Positions 6,688-15,882 of a DNA stretch of 33,803 nt are shown piece by piece; position 1 is the first letter of the stretch, and the number at the start of each line of letters is the position of its first letter. Made by a program: the position numbers and the translations under genes. Origin of the DNA: an uncultured Pelagibacteraceae bacterium (GTDB taxonomy: Bacteria > Pseudomonadota > Alphaproteobacteria > Pelagibacterales > Pelagibacteraceae); the NCBI GenBank assembly GCA_902606835.1, contig CACLHW010000006.1:27501-61303 (forward strand). The letters are read 5' to 3'. The notes below the pieces were generated by a model that ran no database searches, was not told where the DNA came from, and worked only from the letters and a program-made list of their open reading frames with translations.

Positions 6688-7596
6688 TTGAAAAAAAAAA
6701 TTTTAATAATTGGGTTTGGATCAATTGGAAGAAGACATGCTAAAATATTGAGTAAATTTAGTGATATTTCAGAGATTTTTATTTTAACCAATCAAAAATG
6801 CAACGAATATTTTAAATTAAATAAATTAACTCAGATTGATAAAATTAATCCAGATTATATTTTAATTTGCTCCCGCACTTCACAACACCTAAAACATCTA
6901 AAATATGTAGAAAAAAAGTTTAAAAATAAATTAATATTGGTAGAAAAACCTCTCTTTGAAAATACAAAAAATTTTAAAATTAAAAATAATAAAGTTTTCG
7001 TAGGCTATAATTTAAGATTTCATCCAGTTATTCAATATATTAAAAAATATATTGTAAATAAAAAAATTATTTCGATCAATGCTAATTGCTATTCCTATCT
7101 TCCATTGTGGAGAAAAAATATTGTTTACCATTTATCAAACTCAGCGAAAAAATCTTATGGAGGGGGAGCGCTTTTAGAATTAAGCCATGAGATAGACTAT
7201 ATTCAATGGATATATAAAAAAATTAAAAAACTACACAATGTTAGAATAAAAAAAATATCAAATTTAAAAATTGATACTGATGATACAGCAACCATTATAG
7301 GAGAAATAGGACAAGCAAATTTTATGATCGATCTGAGTTTTTGTAGTTTAAATACAGAAAGATTAATATTTATTCATGGAAATAATTTTACATTAAAGGG
7401 AGACCTAATTAACAACACTGTTCAAATAAATAAAAATAATAAAAAAAGACTTTTGTCTTTTAATATCAATAAAGATTATACTTACAAAGCCCAGCATAAA
7501 CACCTTTTAGAAAAAAAATATTTGAATTTATGTACTTTCAAAGAAGGTGATAATTTAATGAAACTTTTAGATAAAATCAGAAATTTAAATGAATAA
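6688..7596 (+). CDS. Gfo/Idh/MocA-family oxidoreductase
   Basis: An NAD(P)-dependent sugar oxidoreductase. Seen: 302 residues, with the Rossmann motif GFGSIGRRHAK at about 8-18, CSRTSQHLKHL near 60, and the family signature EKPL near 90. A GGGALLELSHEIDY segment near 157 contains the His/Asp catalytic region. It starts at TTG, directly after the previous stop, and the TTG is followed by a run of ten A. Its end overlaps the cytidylyltransferase gene by 8 nt. Similar genes accompany PtmE/PtmB/PtmA in legionaminic-type clusters, but the exact substrate is unknown. Confidence 0.82.
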   Translation: MKKKILIIGFGSIGRRHAKILSKFSDISEIFILTNQKCNEYFKLNKLTQIDKINPDYILICSRTSQHLKHLKYVEKKFKNKLILVEKPLFENTKNFKIKNNKVFVGYNLRFHPVIQYIKKYIVNKKIISINANCYSYLPLWRKNIVYHLSNSAKKSYGGGALLELSHEIDYIQWIYKKIKKLHNVRIKKISNLKIDTDDTATIIGEIGQANFMIDLSFCSLNTERLIFIHGNNFTLKGDLINNTVQINKNNKKRLLSFNINKDYTYKAQHKHLLEKKYLNLCTFKEGDNLMKLLDKIRNLNE

Positions 7597-8287
7597 AAAA
7601 GATATAGTTTGCTTTATTTTTGCAAGAGGAAACTCACAGGGAATAAAAAATAAAAATCTCTTAAAATTTAAAAAAATGTCTTTGCTTGCTAATTCAATTT
7701 TACAATCAAAAAAATCAAAATATATAAGTAAAACTTACGTATCAACTGATAGTAAAAAAATAGCAAATGAAGCTAGAAAATATAATGCAGAGGTTCCATT
7801 TATTAGACCCAAAAGTTTAGCAAGAAATAATTCTCCAGAAATCAAGGCATGGAAACATGCTATTAATTATTTAGAAAAAATATCAAAAAAAATTCCAAAG
7901 TATATTGTATCATTACCCACAACAGCTCCGTTAAGAAACAAATTTGATATTAACAAATGTATTTTAAAAGCAGTAAAAAATAATCTAGATATTGTTTTTT
8001 CAGTAACTCCTTCAACTAGAAATCCTTATTATAATATTTTAGTAAAAAAAAATGGAAAATTACAAACAGCATCGAATCAAAAGAGAAAACTTTTTAGACG
8101 TCAAGATGCGCCAAAATGTTATGATCTTTCTACAGTATGTTATGTATTTAAAACGCATTATATTAAAAAAACTTCGAATCTATTTTCTGGCAAAACCGGT
8201 TATGTTGTAATTCCAAAAAAAAGGGCTATAGATATTGATGATTTATTTGATTACAAACTAGCAAATTATTTATCGAAAAAAAATTAA
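7589..8287 (+). CDS. Acylneuraminate cytidylyltransferase family protein (CMP-nonulosonate synthetase, PtmB/LegF-like)
   Basis: Should activate an eight- or nine-carbon 2-keto acid sugar (nonulosonate, or possibly Kdo-like) as its CMP derivative. Seen: 232 residues, the usual size for NeuA-type enzymes. The nucleotide-binding motif FARGNSQGIKNKNL lies at about 11-24, STDSKKIA near 53, RP near 74, and LPTTAPLR near 110-117. Its start overlaps the oxidoreductase gene by 8 nt. The PtmE-like and PtmA-like genes on either side suggest a legionaminic-type product. No synthase (NeuB/LegI) gene occurs in the window, so the sugar acid must be made elsewhere or differ from legionaminate. Confidence 0.85.
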   Translation: MNKKDIVCFIFARGNSQGIKNKNLLKFKKMSLLANSILQSKKSKYISKTYVSTDSKKIANEARKYNAEVPFIRPKSLARNNSPEIKAWKHAINYLEKISKKIPKYIVSLPTTAPLRNKFDINKCILKAVKNNLDIVFSVTPSTRNPYYNILVKKNGKLQTASNQKRKLFRRQDAPKCYDLSTVCYVFKTHYIKKTSNLFSGKTGYVVIPKKRAIDIDDLFDYKLANYLSKKN

Positions 8288-8296
8288 GCTAAATTT

Positions 8297-9049
8297 ATGA
8301 AACAAGTTATAGGAATTATCGGCGCATGTGGAAGAATAGGATCTTCTTTAACAGAGCAATTATTAATAGATGGTTATAAAATTATTTTAGTCGATATTAA
8401 TAAAAACAAGCTTTTAAAATTAAAAAAAAATTTTAATTCGGCAAATTTAGAAATTCTTTGTTTAGATTTAACAAAAACAAAAAATATTGATAAATTTATT
8501 AAATTCGGTTTAAAAAAATTTAAAAAAATTAATGCGGTTGTAGATTGTTCTTATCCTCAATCTGCTGGATGGGGTATAAAATTTGAAAATTTAAAAGAAA
8601 ATTTCTTAAAAGAAGATTTGTTTAACCAATTAGGTTCAAAAATAATATTATGTCAGAAATTAATTAAATATTTTTTAAAAGTAAAAGAAGGAAATCTAAT
8701 TTTGCTATCTTCAATTATGGGCGTACAATCGCCAAAATTTGAACTTTATTATAAAACTAAAATGACAAGTCCTATTGAATATTCAGCAGTTAAATCTGGA
8801 ATAATTTCAGTTACAAAATATTTGTCAAAATATTATAAAAATAAAAATATTAGAATTAATTGTATTAGCCCGGGTGGAATTAAAGATAATCAGCCAAAGT
8901 TATTTCAAAAAAAATATAGAAATGCATGTAATTTAAAAGGCTTACTTGATGGCCAAGATGTTTCAAATTTAATTTTATTTTTACTATCTGACAAAGCAAA
9001 ATATATAACTGGTCAGAATTTAATTATTGATGATGGCTGGACCTCGTAG
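8297..9049 (+). CDS. SDR-family oxidoreductase (PtmA-like)
   Basis: Seen: 250 residues of a classical short-chain dehydrogenase. The cofactor loop GACGRIGSS is at 9-17, an acidic DINK segment at 33-36 favours NAD(H), catalytic Ser lies near 139, and Tyr162 and Lys166 sit in YSAVK. INCISPGGI follows near 190 and the typical SDR ending TGQNLIIDDGW closes the protein. Known: PtmA-type SDRs neighbour PtmB and PtmE in flagellin and surface legionaminic acid clusters and are proposed to work early, in GlcN-6-P supply. The 3' end overlaps the next gene by about 20 nt, which suggests coupled translation. Confidence 0.85.
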   Translation: MKQVIGIIGACGRIGSSLTEQLLIDGYKIILVDINKNKLLKLKKNFNSANLEILCLDLTKTKNIDKFIKFGLKKFKKINAVVDCSYPQSAGWGIKFENLKENFLKEDLFNQLGSKIILCQKLIKYFLKVKEGNLILLSSIMGVQSPKFELYYKTKMTSPIEYSAVKSGIISVTKYLSKYYKNKNIRINCISPGGIKDNQPKLFQKKYRNACNLKGLLDGQDVSNLILFLLSDKAKYITGQNLIIDDGWTS

Positions 9050-10292
9050 TAAAAAAAAACTAATTCAACTCCATCCCTATAAATATATTGATTATGATTA
9101 TTTTGCTATGGAGCTAAATCATTTGCACAAAGAACCCAATATAGAAGTTGAAATTCATGATTTATCAAATTTTTTATATAGCAAAGAATTTAATGGGGTC
9201 TGGCCAACTAAAGGGTTCAAAAAAGCTATAAAATTTCGTTCGTTATTTTCTTGGTTAAGCTATTTTATAAAACTAGATAAAAAAAATACTGCCATTTATA
9301 ACTTTGTTCCTTGTGATAATTTAAAAACATTTATTATACAGCTTGTAGTTAGACTGTCCAAGATTCCAATTATAATTTATTCAGTTATAGATGTAGCTGA
9401 ACTTCCAGTTAAAAAAAATATTAAAACTCTTTTTAGAAAAATTAAATTTTATAAATTTAATTTTAAATTATATTATTATACTTTCAATTCCATTTTTTTT
9501 AGTAAATTAATAAAATTATTTAAAATAGAAAAATTATTTATAATGTGTCTAAAAAAAAATATTAAAAATAATTTTTCTAATCTAAGATATGTTCTGATAA
9601 ATAGAAAAAATTTTAATCCTAATAATATATTAGCCGTGGAGTCTCATTCAGAAGATTTTTCAAAAAGTTTAATAAAATTTAATGGTAATAAAAAAAAAGA
9701 AAAGTATATAATATATTTAGATACACCAACTCCTTACCTAGATGGAGATCAGCAAACTATTGGAAAAAAATATAAAAAAGACTTACAAATTGTAAAAAAA
9801 TGGTACAAACAATTCAATGACTTTTTTGACGATCTTGAACTTTTTTATAAAGCCAAGTTACTTGTAATACCTCACCCAAAAACAAAAGGAATAGTTAATC
9901 CTTATTTTAAAAATAGAGTTATTAATCATCAGATTGATGCGGCTGTAAAATTTATTCCACAATGCAAGTTATTGGTTACCACAGGCTCTACGGGTATTTC
10001 ACACGCAATATCCCATTACAAACCTTTTACTTTGATTTATTCGCCACTATGGAGCTTTTTATATAAAGATAATTGGCGATATAAAATCGAAATGTTTTAC
10101 AAAGCAAAACTTTTTAAAAAAACACCAATAGATATTACCTCGTATAATAAAAAAGAAATCTCTAAGAACTTTAAAATTAATAGGAAACTATACGATTTAT
10201 ATAAATACAAATATTTAACTGCAAAAAATAATCCAAACAAGGATATGCCTAATTATAAAATAATTAAGAACATTATTAACAATTATGTTTAA
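9030..10292 (+). CDS. Putative GT-B-type surface glycosyltransferase, family unassigned
   Basis: Not confidently recognised. Seen: about 420 residues, no signal peptide, and a strongly basic, hydrophobic middle (about 80-190). The C-terminal half has a VIPHPKTKG strand near 290 and VTTGSTGISHAISHYKPFTLIYS near 320-345. That arrangement resembles the donor-binding half of GT-B capsule, sialic-acid or Kdo transferases, where PHP and a STG/His segment contact the nucleotide sugar. TTG at 9027 and ATGs at 9030 and 9033 are possible starts; 9030 is chosen as the first ATG. It lies between the PtmA-like SDR (overlap) and the ABC exporter (8-nt overlap), so it is probably the transferase of the CMP-sugar made by its neighbours (inference). 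Confidence 0.6.
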   Translation: MMAGPRSKKKLIQLHPYKYIDYDYFAMELNHLHKEPNIEVEIHDLSNFLYSKEFNGVWPTKGFKKAIKFRSLFSWLSYFIKLDKKNTAIYNFVPCDNLKTFIIQLVVRLSKIPIIIYSVIDVAELPVKKNIKTLFRKIKFYKFNFKLYYYTFNSIFFSKLIKLFKIEKLFIMCLKKNIKNNFSNLRYVLINRKNFNPNNILAVESHSEDFSKSLIKFNGNKKKEKYIIYLDTPTPYLDGDQQTIGKKYKKDLQIVKKWYKQFNDFFDDLELFYKAKLLVIPHPKTKGIVNPYFKNRVINHQIDAAVKFIPQCKLLVTTGSTGISHAISHYKPFTLIYSPLWSFLYKDNWRYKIEMFYKAKLFKKTPIDITSYNKKEISKNFKINRKLYDLYKYKYLTAKNNPNKDMPNYKIIKNIINNYV

Positions 10293-12000
10293 AAAAATAA
10301 AAATTATACTATCTAAAAAACAACTAAATCATTTTTATTTTTTTATTTTTTTATCATTTGTTTCAATGATTTTAGAAACAGTGGGAATTGGGCTTATCAT
10401 TCCATTTATGCAAGTGCTAGTAGCCGATGGGCTTAACCCTCATGTAATTGAATTTTTAAATATGTTTGGAATTTATCCAACATCAAAACAAAATCTAATT
10501 TTTATTTTAATATTGGTTGTAGCTTTTGTTTACACTTTTAAAGCTTCGTTTTTAACATACGTTTCGTACGCTCTTACAAAATGGTTGGCAGATACACGTG
10601 TTTCACTTTCCAACAAACTTTATAATATATACTTAAACAAACCTTATAGTTTTCATTTAAATAATAATTCCTCAAGTTTAGTCAGAAATATTAAGGAAAT
10701 TGATCTTGTTGTATTTATTATTAAATCTTCATTTTTGCTAGTAAGTGAAATAATTGTCTTTATAGGAATTTCAGCATTTGTAATATTTTATGAACCAATT
10801 GGATCATTAATTGTTATTTCATTTTTGGGCTCAGTTGGTTATTTATTTTATAAACGTGTACAAGTTAAAGCAGAAAAATGGGGGGTTACGAGACAAATTC
10901 ACGAAGGACTCAGCTTTAAATATTTGCAAGAAGGATTTGCAGCAATAAAAGATATAAAAATTCTTCAAAGATCTAAAGAGCTTACAAAAGCTTTTACTTT
11001 AAATAATAAAATAATTAATTTATCTGAATTCAAACAAAATTTTGTAGATACACTTCCAAGACTTTGGTTAGAATGGTTAGTAGTAGTAGGTTTTGTTTTA
11101 TTAATAATTTTAATGTTATATCTTGGAAAAGAATTATCATATATTGTTCCATTGCTAGGATTGTTTGCTGCAGCTGCATTTAGGATAATGCCTTCTCTTA
11201 CAAGAATAATGAATGCGGTTCATGGCATATTGTATAATCGCCCTGTAATTGATTCTGTTTATAAAGAATTTAATGAAAGTAATTTTCATAAAGATTATAA
11301 CAACAAATCTTTAACGAAAATTTTATTAAATAGAGAGATTGTTTTAAAAAATGTTGATTTTAAGTATTCTGAAACAGGTCCATTTGTTTTAAAAAATATA
11401 AATCTCAATATTAAAAATGGGAGCACAATAGGCATTATTGGTGAAAGTGGTATTGGTAAGACAACTTTAATAAATATAATTTTGGGTCTAGTAGAACCTA
11501 CAAATGGAGGTGTATATATTGATGGAACAAATATTTCAGAAAATATTGTAAATTGGCAAAATCAAATTGGATATGTTCCTCAAAATATCTATTTAGCTGA
11601 TGATACAATTAGAAAAAATATTGCATTTGCATTGCCGGATGACAAAATAAACAATAATGCAGTAGAAAAAGCCTCAATGAATGCAAAATTAGATAATTTA
11701 ATTAAGAGCTTAAACAAAGGATTAAATACAAAAGTGGGAGAATTTGGAGATCGAATATCTGGAGGTCAAAGACAACGTATAGCAATAGCAAGAGCTCTAT
11801 ATTCAGATCCAAAGGTATTAATATTGGATGAATGCACCAACTCCTTAGATTTAGAAACAGAAAAACAGATAATTAATGAAGTAAATTCTTTTAAAGGAAA
11901 AAAAACCATTATTATGATTACACATCGCTTATCAACTTTAGAAAATTGTGATCAAATATATAAAATAGACAAAGAAGGTTTAAAACTTGAAAAGGAGTAA
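10285..12000 (+). CDS. ABC exporter with fused membrane and ATPase domains (flippase type)
   Basis: Probably flips a lipid-linked oligosaccharide or glycolipid across the inner membrane, like MsbA or PglK. Seen: 571 residues. The N-terminal membrane domain (about 1-310) contains roughly six hydrophobic helices. The ATPase domain has Walker A GESGIGKTT near 386-394, Q-loop around VPQN near 430, signature SGGQRQRIAIARAL near 491-504, Walker B VLILDE near 511-516, and ITHR near 546. It is a half-transporter that must dimerise. It overlaps the preceding gene by 8 nt. No Wzx, Wzy or Wzm/Wzt genes are in the window, so this is the only visible export route for the cluster. Confidence 0.93.
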   Translation: MFKKIKIILSKKQLNHFYFFIFLSFVSMILETVGIGLIIPFMQVLVADGLNPHVIEFLNMFGIYPTSKQNLIFILILVVAFVYTFKASFLTYVSYALTKWLADTRVSLSNKLYNIYLNKPYSFHLNNNSSSLVRNIKEIDLVVFIIKSSFLLVSEIIVFIGISAFVIFYEPIGSLIVISFLGSVGYLFYKRVQVKAEKWGVTRQIHEGLSFKYLQEGFAAIKDIKILQRSKELTKAFTLNNKIINLSEFKQNFVDTLPRLWLEWLVVVGFVLLIILMLYLGKELSYIVPLLGLFAAAAFRIMPSLTRIMNAVHGILYNRPVIDSVYKEFNESNFHKDYNNKSLTKILLNREIVLKNVDFKYSETGPFVLKNINLNIKNGSTIGIIGESGIGKTTLINIILGLVEPTNGGVYIDGTNISENIVNWQNQIGYVPQNIYLADDTIRKNIAFALPDDKINNNAVEKASMNAKLDNLIKSLNKGLNTKVGEFGDRISGGQRQRIAIARALYSDPKVLILDECTNSLDLETEKQIINEVNSFKGKKTIIMITHRLSTLENCDQIYKIDKEGLKLEKE

Positions 12001-12015
12001 AAAAAAATAGATTTT

Positions 12016-13011
12016 ATGAAAATACTTGTAACAGGAGCTTGCGGTTTTATCGGATCACATCTAGTTGAAAAATTAGTTAAACAAAATCACTATGTTAAAG
12101 CTTTTTCATTTTATAATGCAAGAGGCTCAAATGGATGGTTAGATAATATAGATAATAAAATAATTAAGGATACTAATATAATTTCTGGAGATATTAGAGA
12201 TCATGATTTTTTAAACAAACATACAAAAAATATAGACATAATTTTTCATTTAGCAGCATTAATAGGAATACCTTATTCTTATCACGCTGTTAAAAGTTAT
12301 ATTGATACAAATGCAACTGGAACTTATAACATTTTAAATGCAGCAAAAGCTAACAACATTTCAAAAACTATTATTACTTCAACAAGTGAAGTTTACGGAA
12401 CAGCACAAAAAATTCCAATTTTAGAAAATCATCCACTTAGCGCGCAATCCCCATATGCTGCAAGCAAAATTGCAGCAGATCAGCTAGCACTATCTTTTTA
12501 CAGATCATTTAAGCTTCCAGTTACTATAATTAGACCATTCAATACTTTTGGCCCAAGACAATCTGCTAGAGCAATAATTCCAACTATAATCACACAAATT
12601 TTACAAAAAAAAAATATAGTAAAATTAGGAAACTTAACTCCCACTAGAGATTTCACTTATATTGAAGATACAGTAGACGCTTTTTACAATACAATTAAGG
12701 CAAATAAAATTGCAGGAGAAGTTATTAATATTGGAAATAATTTTGAAATTTCAATTAAAGGTATTTTAGAAATTTTCAAAAAAGATTTTGGTTATAATTT
12801 TAAAGTTAGGACCGATAAAAAACGCTTAAGAACAAAAAGTAGCGAAGTTTATAGATTATTGGCTTCAAATAAGAAGGCAAAAAAAATTTTAAAATGGCTT
12901 CCTAAATACAGCGCTGAAAAAGGATTTAAAGAAGGATTAAAAAAAACAATTAACTGGCTTGGTCAAACCAAAAATCTTAAATATTATAAGTCTGATATAT
13001 ACAATATCTAA
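12016..13011 (+). CDS. legB: NDP-sugar 4,6-dehydratase, LegB type
   Basis: Expected to convert GDP-GlcNAc (or UDP-GlcNAc) to the 4-keto-6-deoxy sugar. Seen: 331 residues of an extended SDR. GACGFIGSH is at 7-15. A characteristic YNARGSNGWLDN stretch near 35-46 matches the LegB signature region (YNSFNSWGWLD in Campylobacter). STSEVYG lies near 122, with the catalytic Tyr and Lys in SPYAASK near 145-151, and RPFNTFGPRQSARA near 175. The next gene, 10 nt downstream, is the matching LegC-type aminotransferase. The family call rests on recalled signature similarity, not a search. Runs of A10 occur inside the gene (12605-12614). Confidence 0.82.
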   Translation: MKILVTGACGFIGSHLVEKLVKQNHYVKAFSFYNARGSNGWLDNIDNKIIKDTNIISGDIRDHDFLNKHTKNIDIIFHLAALIGIPYSYHAVKSYIDTNATGTYNILNAAKANNISKTIITSTSEVYGTAQKIPILENHPLSAQSPYAASKIAADQLALSFYRSFKLPVTIIRPFNTFGPRQSARAIIPTIITQILQKKNIVKLGNLTPTRDFTYIEDTVDAFYNTIKANKIAGEVINIGNNFEISIKGILEIFKKDFGYNFKVRTDKKRLRTKSSEVYRLLASNKKAKKILKWLPKYSAEKGFKEGLKKTINWLGQTKNLKYYKSDIYNI

Positions 13012-13021
13012 AAAGTTTTAA

Positions 13022-14185
13022 ATGAACAATATTTCATATTCTAATTTAGCAAAAGAATTAATAGATCTTGTTAAAAAAAATAAAAATCTTAATAATTCAA
13101 TACATGAACCATATTTTGATAAAAATGAGAAATTTTTTTTATTAAAATGCATTAATTCTAGTTACGTTTCAACAGTTGGACCATTTGTTAAAAAATTTGA
13201 AAATCTAATAAAAAAATTTACCAAAGCTAAGTATGTTATAGCTACAGTTAATGGAACATCAGCGCTACATATATCAATGATAGTTTCAAACATTTCAAAA
13301 AATGATGAAGTATTAATTCCCGCATTAAATTATATTGGGAGTTCCAATGCAGCAACATATTGTGGTGCCATTCCACATTTTATTGATTGTAAAACCGATT
13401 CATTTGAAATAGATACAAAAAAATTAAAAAACTATTTATCAAAAATTTGCAAAATTAATAAATCTTATTGTATTAACAAAAAAACTAAGCGCATCATTAA
13501 GGCAATTATACCAACACATATACTTGGTCAAGTTTCAGATATGGATTCACTAATGAAAATATCAAAGGAGTTTAAATTAAAAATAGTTGAAGACTCAGCA
13601 GAATGCGTTGGCAGCTATTATAAAAAAAAGCATGCGGGTACAATCGCGCCGATTGGAGTTCTAAGTTTTAATGGAAATAAAATTATTACTACTGGAGGCG
13701 GAGGGGCAATTTTAACAAACGATAAAAAAATTGCAGAACATGCAAGACACTTAACTCAAATTGGGAAAATAAAACATCAATGGAGATATAATTACAATAC
13801 TATTGGCTTTAACTATAGAATGCCAAATATAAATGCAGCTATAGGATGTGCGCAAATAAAAAAAATTAAATACTTAATAAAAAAAAAAAGAAATATTTTT
13901 CTTTATTATTACAAGAATTTAAAAAAATATAACAATCTTTCAATTGTTAAAGAAGCAAAAAATTGCAAAAGTAATTATTGGTTAAATGCTTTAATATTAA
14001 AAAAATCAAACCAAAAAGTTTTAGATAATATTTGTAATAAAACACATAAAAAAGGAGTTCATCTAAGACCTTTGTGGCAGTTAATTAATGAAATATTACC
14101 TTATAAAAAAAATCCCAAAATGAACTTGTCTAATTCTAAAGATATTAATAAAAGAACATTGTGTTTACCAAGCAGCCCCAAATAA
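13022..14185 (+). CDS. legC: PLP-dependent sugar 4-aminotransferase, LegC type
   Basis: Should aminate C4 of the 4-keto-6-deoxy sugar made by the LegB-type enzyme, using glutamate and PLP. Seen: 387 residues of the DegT/DnrJ/EryC1 family. NGTSALH at 78-84 binds phosphate, EDSAE at 190-194 carries the Asp that pairs with the PLP nitrogen, and Lys220 in FNGNKIITTGGGGA forms the Schiff base. NYRMPNINAAIGCAQ follows near 275. The N-terminal segment, about 45 residues before the STVGPFV box, is typical of LegC-like enzymes. The 14-kb neighbourhood lacks LegH, LegG and LegI, so the next steps of legionaminate synthesis are not visible here. Confidence 0.85.
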   Translation: MNNISYSNLAKELIDLVKKNKNLNNSIHEPYFDKNEKFFLLKCINSSYVSTVGPFVKKFENLIKKFTKAKYVIATVNGTSALHISMIVSNISKNDEVLIPALNYIGSSNAATYCGAIPHFIDCKTDSFEIDTKKLKNYLSKICKINKSYCINKKTKRIIKAIIPTHILGQVSDMDSLMKISKEFKLKIVEDSAECVGSYYKKKHAGTIAPIGVLSFNGNKIITTGGGGAILTNDKKIAEHARHLTQIGKIKHQWRYNYNTIGFNYRMPNINAAIGCAQIKKIKYLIKKKRNIFLYYYKNLKKYNNLSIVKEAKNCKSNYWLNALILKKSNQKVLDNICNKTHKKGVHLRPLWQLINEILPYKKNPKMNLSNSKDINKRTLCLPSSPK

Positions 14186-14191
14186 AAAAAT

Positions 14192-14953
14192 ATGAAAAAA
14201 ATAAATCACCATTATAATGAGGCTTTAAAAAAATATATTCATTTTTTAAAAAAAAACTCTCTTTATTCTAAAAAGAAAAAATTTTTTTATGAAAATAATA
14301 TAGAAAAAATGTCTAACTGGACAAATGTAAATTTTAATAAAACTCTTAGATGGTACAAAAAAATCAAACGCTCTAACAAGGCTAAAGTAAAAACAATTCA
14401 TTTAGAAAAAATGAAAAAATGGACTTACGATAAAAAAAAAGGAGTTATAAAACATAAAAGCGGTGAATTTTTTCATATTGAAGGCAAGAGAATTGTAAAA
14501 TCTGATAGGGAAGTTAGCAGTTGGGATCAACCTTTTATAAAACAAGTAGGATATAACGGAGGAATTATTGGTTTAGTTAGATCAAATATAAAAGGTATAC
14601 CGCATTATTTAATAGACGCAAAGTATGAACCAGGAAATTACAATCAAATTCAGCTTAGCCCGTCACTTCAAGCAACATACTCAAATCTTAATAGAGTTCA
14701 TTTAGGATCTAAACCAAAAGTAGTAAGAAAATACTTTTCAAAAAATTATACAACCATAAGAAAATTTTGGGTAACGGAAGATGGTGGAAGATTATATTTA
14801 AAAAGAAACCTTCATTGGATTATTCAGTACGATGGAAAAATTAATTTACCAGGAAAAACTTTTAAGTGGATGACTTTATGGGAAATAGATAAATTTATTA
14901 AAATTGGTTCTCTTGTAGGCCCACACTTGAGATCAATATTATCATTAATATAA
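14192..14953 (+). CDS. Single-domain NDP-hexose 2,3-dehydratase (EvaA/TylX3-like)
   Basis: Seen: 253 residues with strong family signatures: HKSGEFFHIEG at 88-98, WDQPFI at 111-116, YEPGN at 145-149, and QLSPSLQATYSNLNRVH at 154-170, followed by a VGPHLRSILSLI end. Known: EvaA-type enzymes act on NDP-4-keto-6-deoxyglucose, removing the C2 hydroxyl to start 2,6-dideoxysugar synthesis, and are about 450-480 residues built from two tandem Nudix-like domains. This protein is half that size and carries one complete copy of the motifs, so it would act as a homodimer of single domains (inference). The next genes, a Gfo/Idh reductase and a WecE-like aminotransferase, fit the following steps. The CDP-glucose genes rfbG and rfbF are 3 kb downstream. 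Confidence 0.8.
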   Translation: MKKINHHYNEALKKYIHFLKKNSLYSKKKKFFYENNIEKMSNWTNVNFNKTLRWYKKIKRSNKAKVKTIHLEKMKKWTYDKKKGVIKHKSGEFFHIEGKRIVKSDREVSSWDQPFIKQVGYNGGIIGLVRSNIKGIPHYLIDAKYEPGNYNQIQLSPSLQATYSNLNRVHLGSKPKVVRKYFSKNYTTIRKFWVTEDGGRLYLKRNLHWIIQYDGKINLPGKTFKWMTLWEIDKFIKIGSLVGPHLRSILSLI

Positions 14954-14955
14954 TA

Positions 14956-15882
14956 ATGAATAAAAAAACAATCGGTATAATTGGAACCGGAAAACATTTT
15001 GATGAAAAAATTTATCCTATTTTGTTAAAATCTAATTTTTTTAAGATATCCGGCGCATTGAGAAAAAAAAGAAGTAATTTTAAAAATATAAAAATTTTAA
15101 AAGAAAGAGATTTTTTTAAAAAAAAATTTGATTTTGTTTATATATCTTGTCCAAATAAATTTCATGAAAATTATATTATAAAATCACTAAGGTCTGGGTC
15201 TCACGTTATTTGCGAAAAACCGTTCATAGTAAGAAAAAAAAATATGAAAAAAATTATACAATTAGCTAAAAGAAATAAAAAACTAATTTTCGAAGCATTT
15301 ATGTATCTTTATCACCCAGCCTACAAATATGTTGAAAAATTATTTAGAGATCAAACATATGGAAAATTTAGATATTTAATATCAAATTTTAGATATCCAG
15401 CCCTTAACAGAAAAAACAATAGGTACAAAAAAGGTGAAGGAGATGGGTTTTTTAATGATGCAGCAACTTACCCTCTTTCTTTAGAGAATTATATATTTAA
15501 GAATGAGAATAAAAAAGCTTTTAAATTATTTACACAAAAAATAAAAAGTAATGTGGATTTACGTGGAAATATTTTTATAAATTCTTCAAAAGGTAAAAGA
15601 TTTTATTTTTGGGGTGAGGGACAAAACTATTCTAATAATTTAGAAATTTTTTTTGATAAAGCATCCATTTTTATAAATAAGTTTTTTAGTAAAAAGAAAG
15701 ATGAAAAAATATATGTTAAAATTTATACAAAAACTCAAAAAAAGATAATTATAGAAAAAGTAGATCAATTTCAAAAAATGTTTTTAACTATACAAAAAAA
15801 TTATTTCAAAGAATCATTTCAAAAGTTTCATATAAATATGATAAAGAATCAATTAAATTTATTATTAAAATATAATTCATAA
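14956..15882 (+). CDS. Gfo/Idh/MocA-family oxidoreductase, likely NDP-sugar 3-ketoreductase
   Basis: Seen: 308 residues. A Rossmann start GIIGTGKHF at 7-15 is followed by the family signature ICEKPF at 85-90 and a FNDAATYP segment at about 166-173. That segment corresponds to the GGGALxDxGCYP active-site stretch, with Tyr172 as candidate proton donor. The Gly-rich part is altered to EGDGFFNDAATYP. Known: in 2-deoxysugar pathways a Gfo/Idh enzyme reduces the 3,4-diketo product of the 2,3-dehydratase. Direct adjacency to the dehydratase (2-nt gap) and to an aminotransferase (no gap) makes that role likely. Its own substrate is inferred only from context. Confidence 0.78.
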   Translation: MNKKTIGIIGTGKHFDEKIYPILLKSNFFKISGALRKKRSNFKNIKILKERDFFKKKFDFVYISCPNKFHENYIIKSLRSGSHVICEKPFIVRKKNMKKIIQLAKRNKKLIFEAFMYLYHPAYKYVEKLFRDQTYGKFRYLISNFRYPALNRKNNRYKKGEGDGFFNDAATYPLSLENYIFKNENKKAFKLFTQKIKSNVDLRGNIFINSSKGKRFYFWGEGQNYSNNLEIFFDKASIFINKFFSKKKDEKIYVKIYTKTQKKIIIEKVDQFQKMFLTIQKNYFKESFQKFHINMIKNQLNLLLKYNS

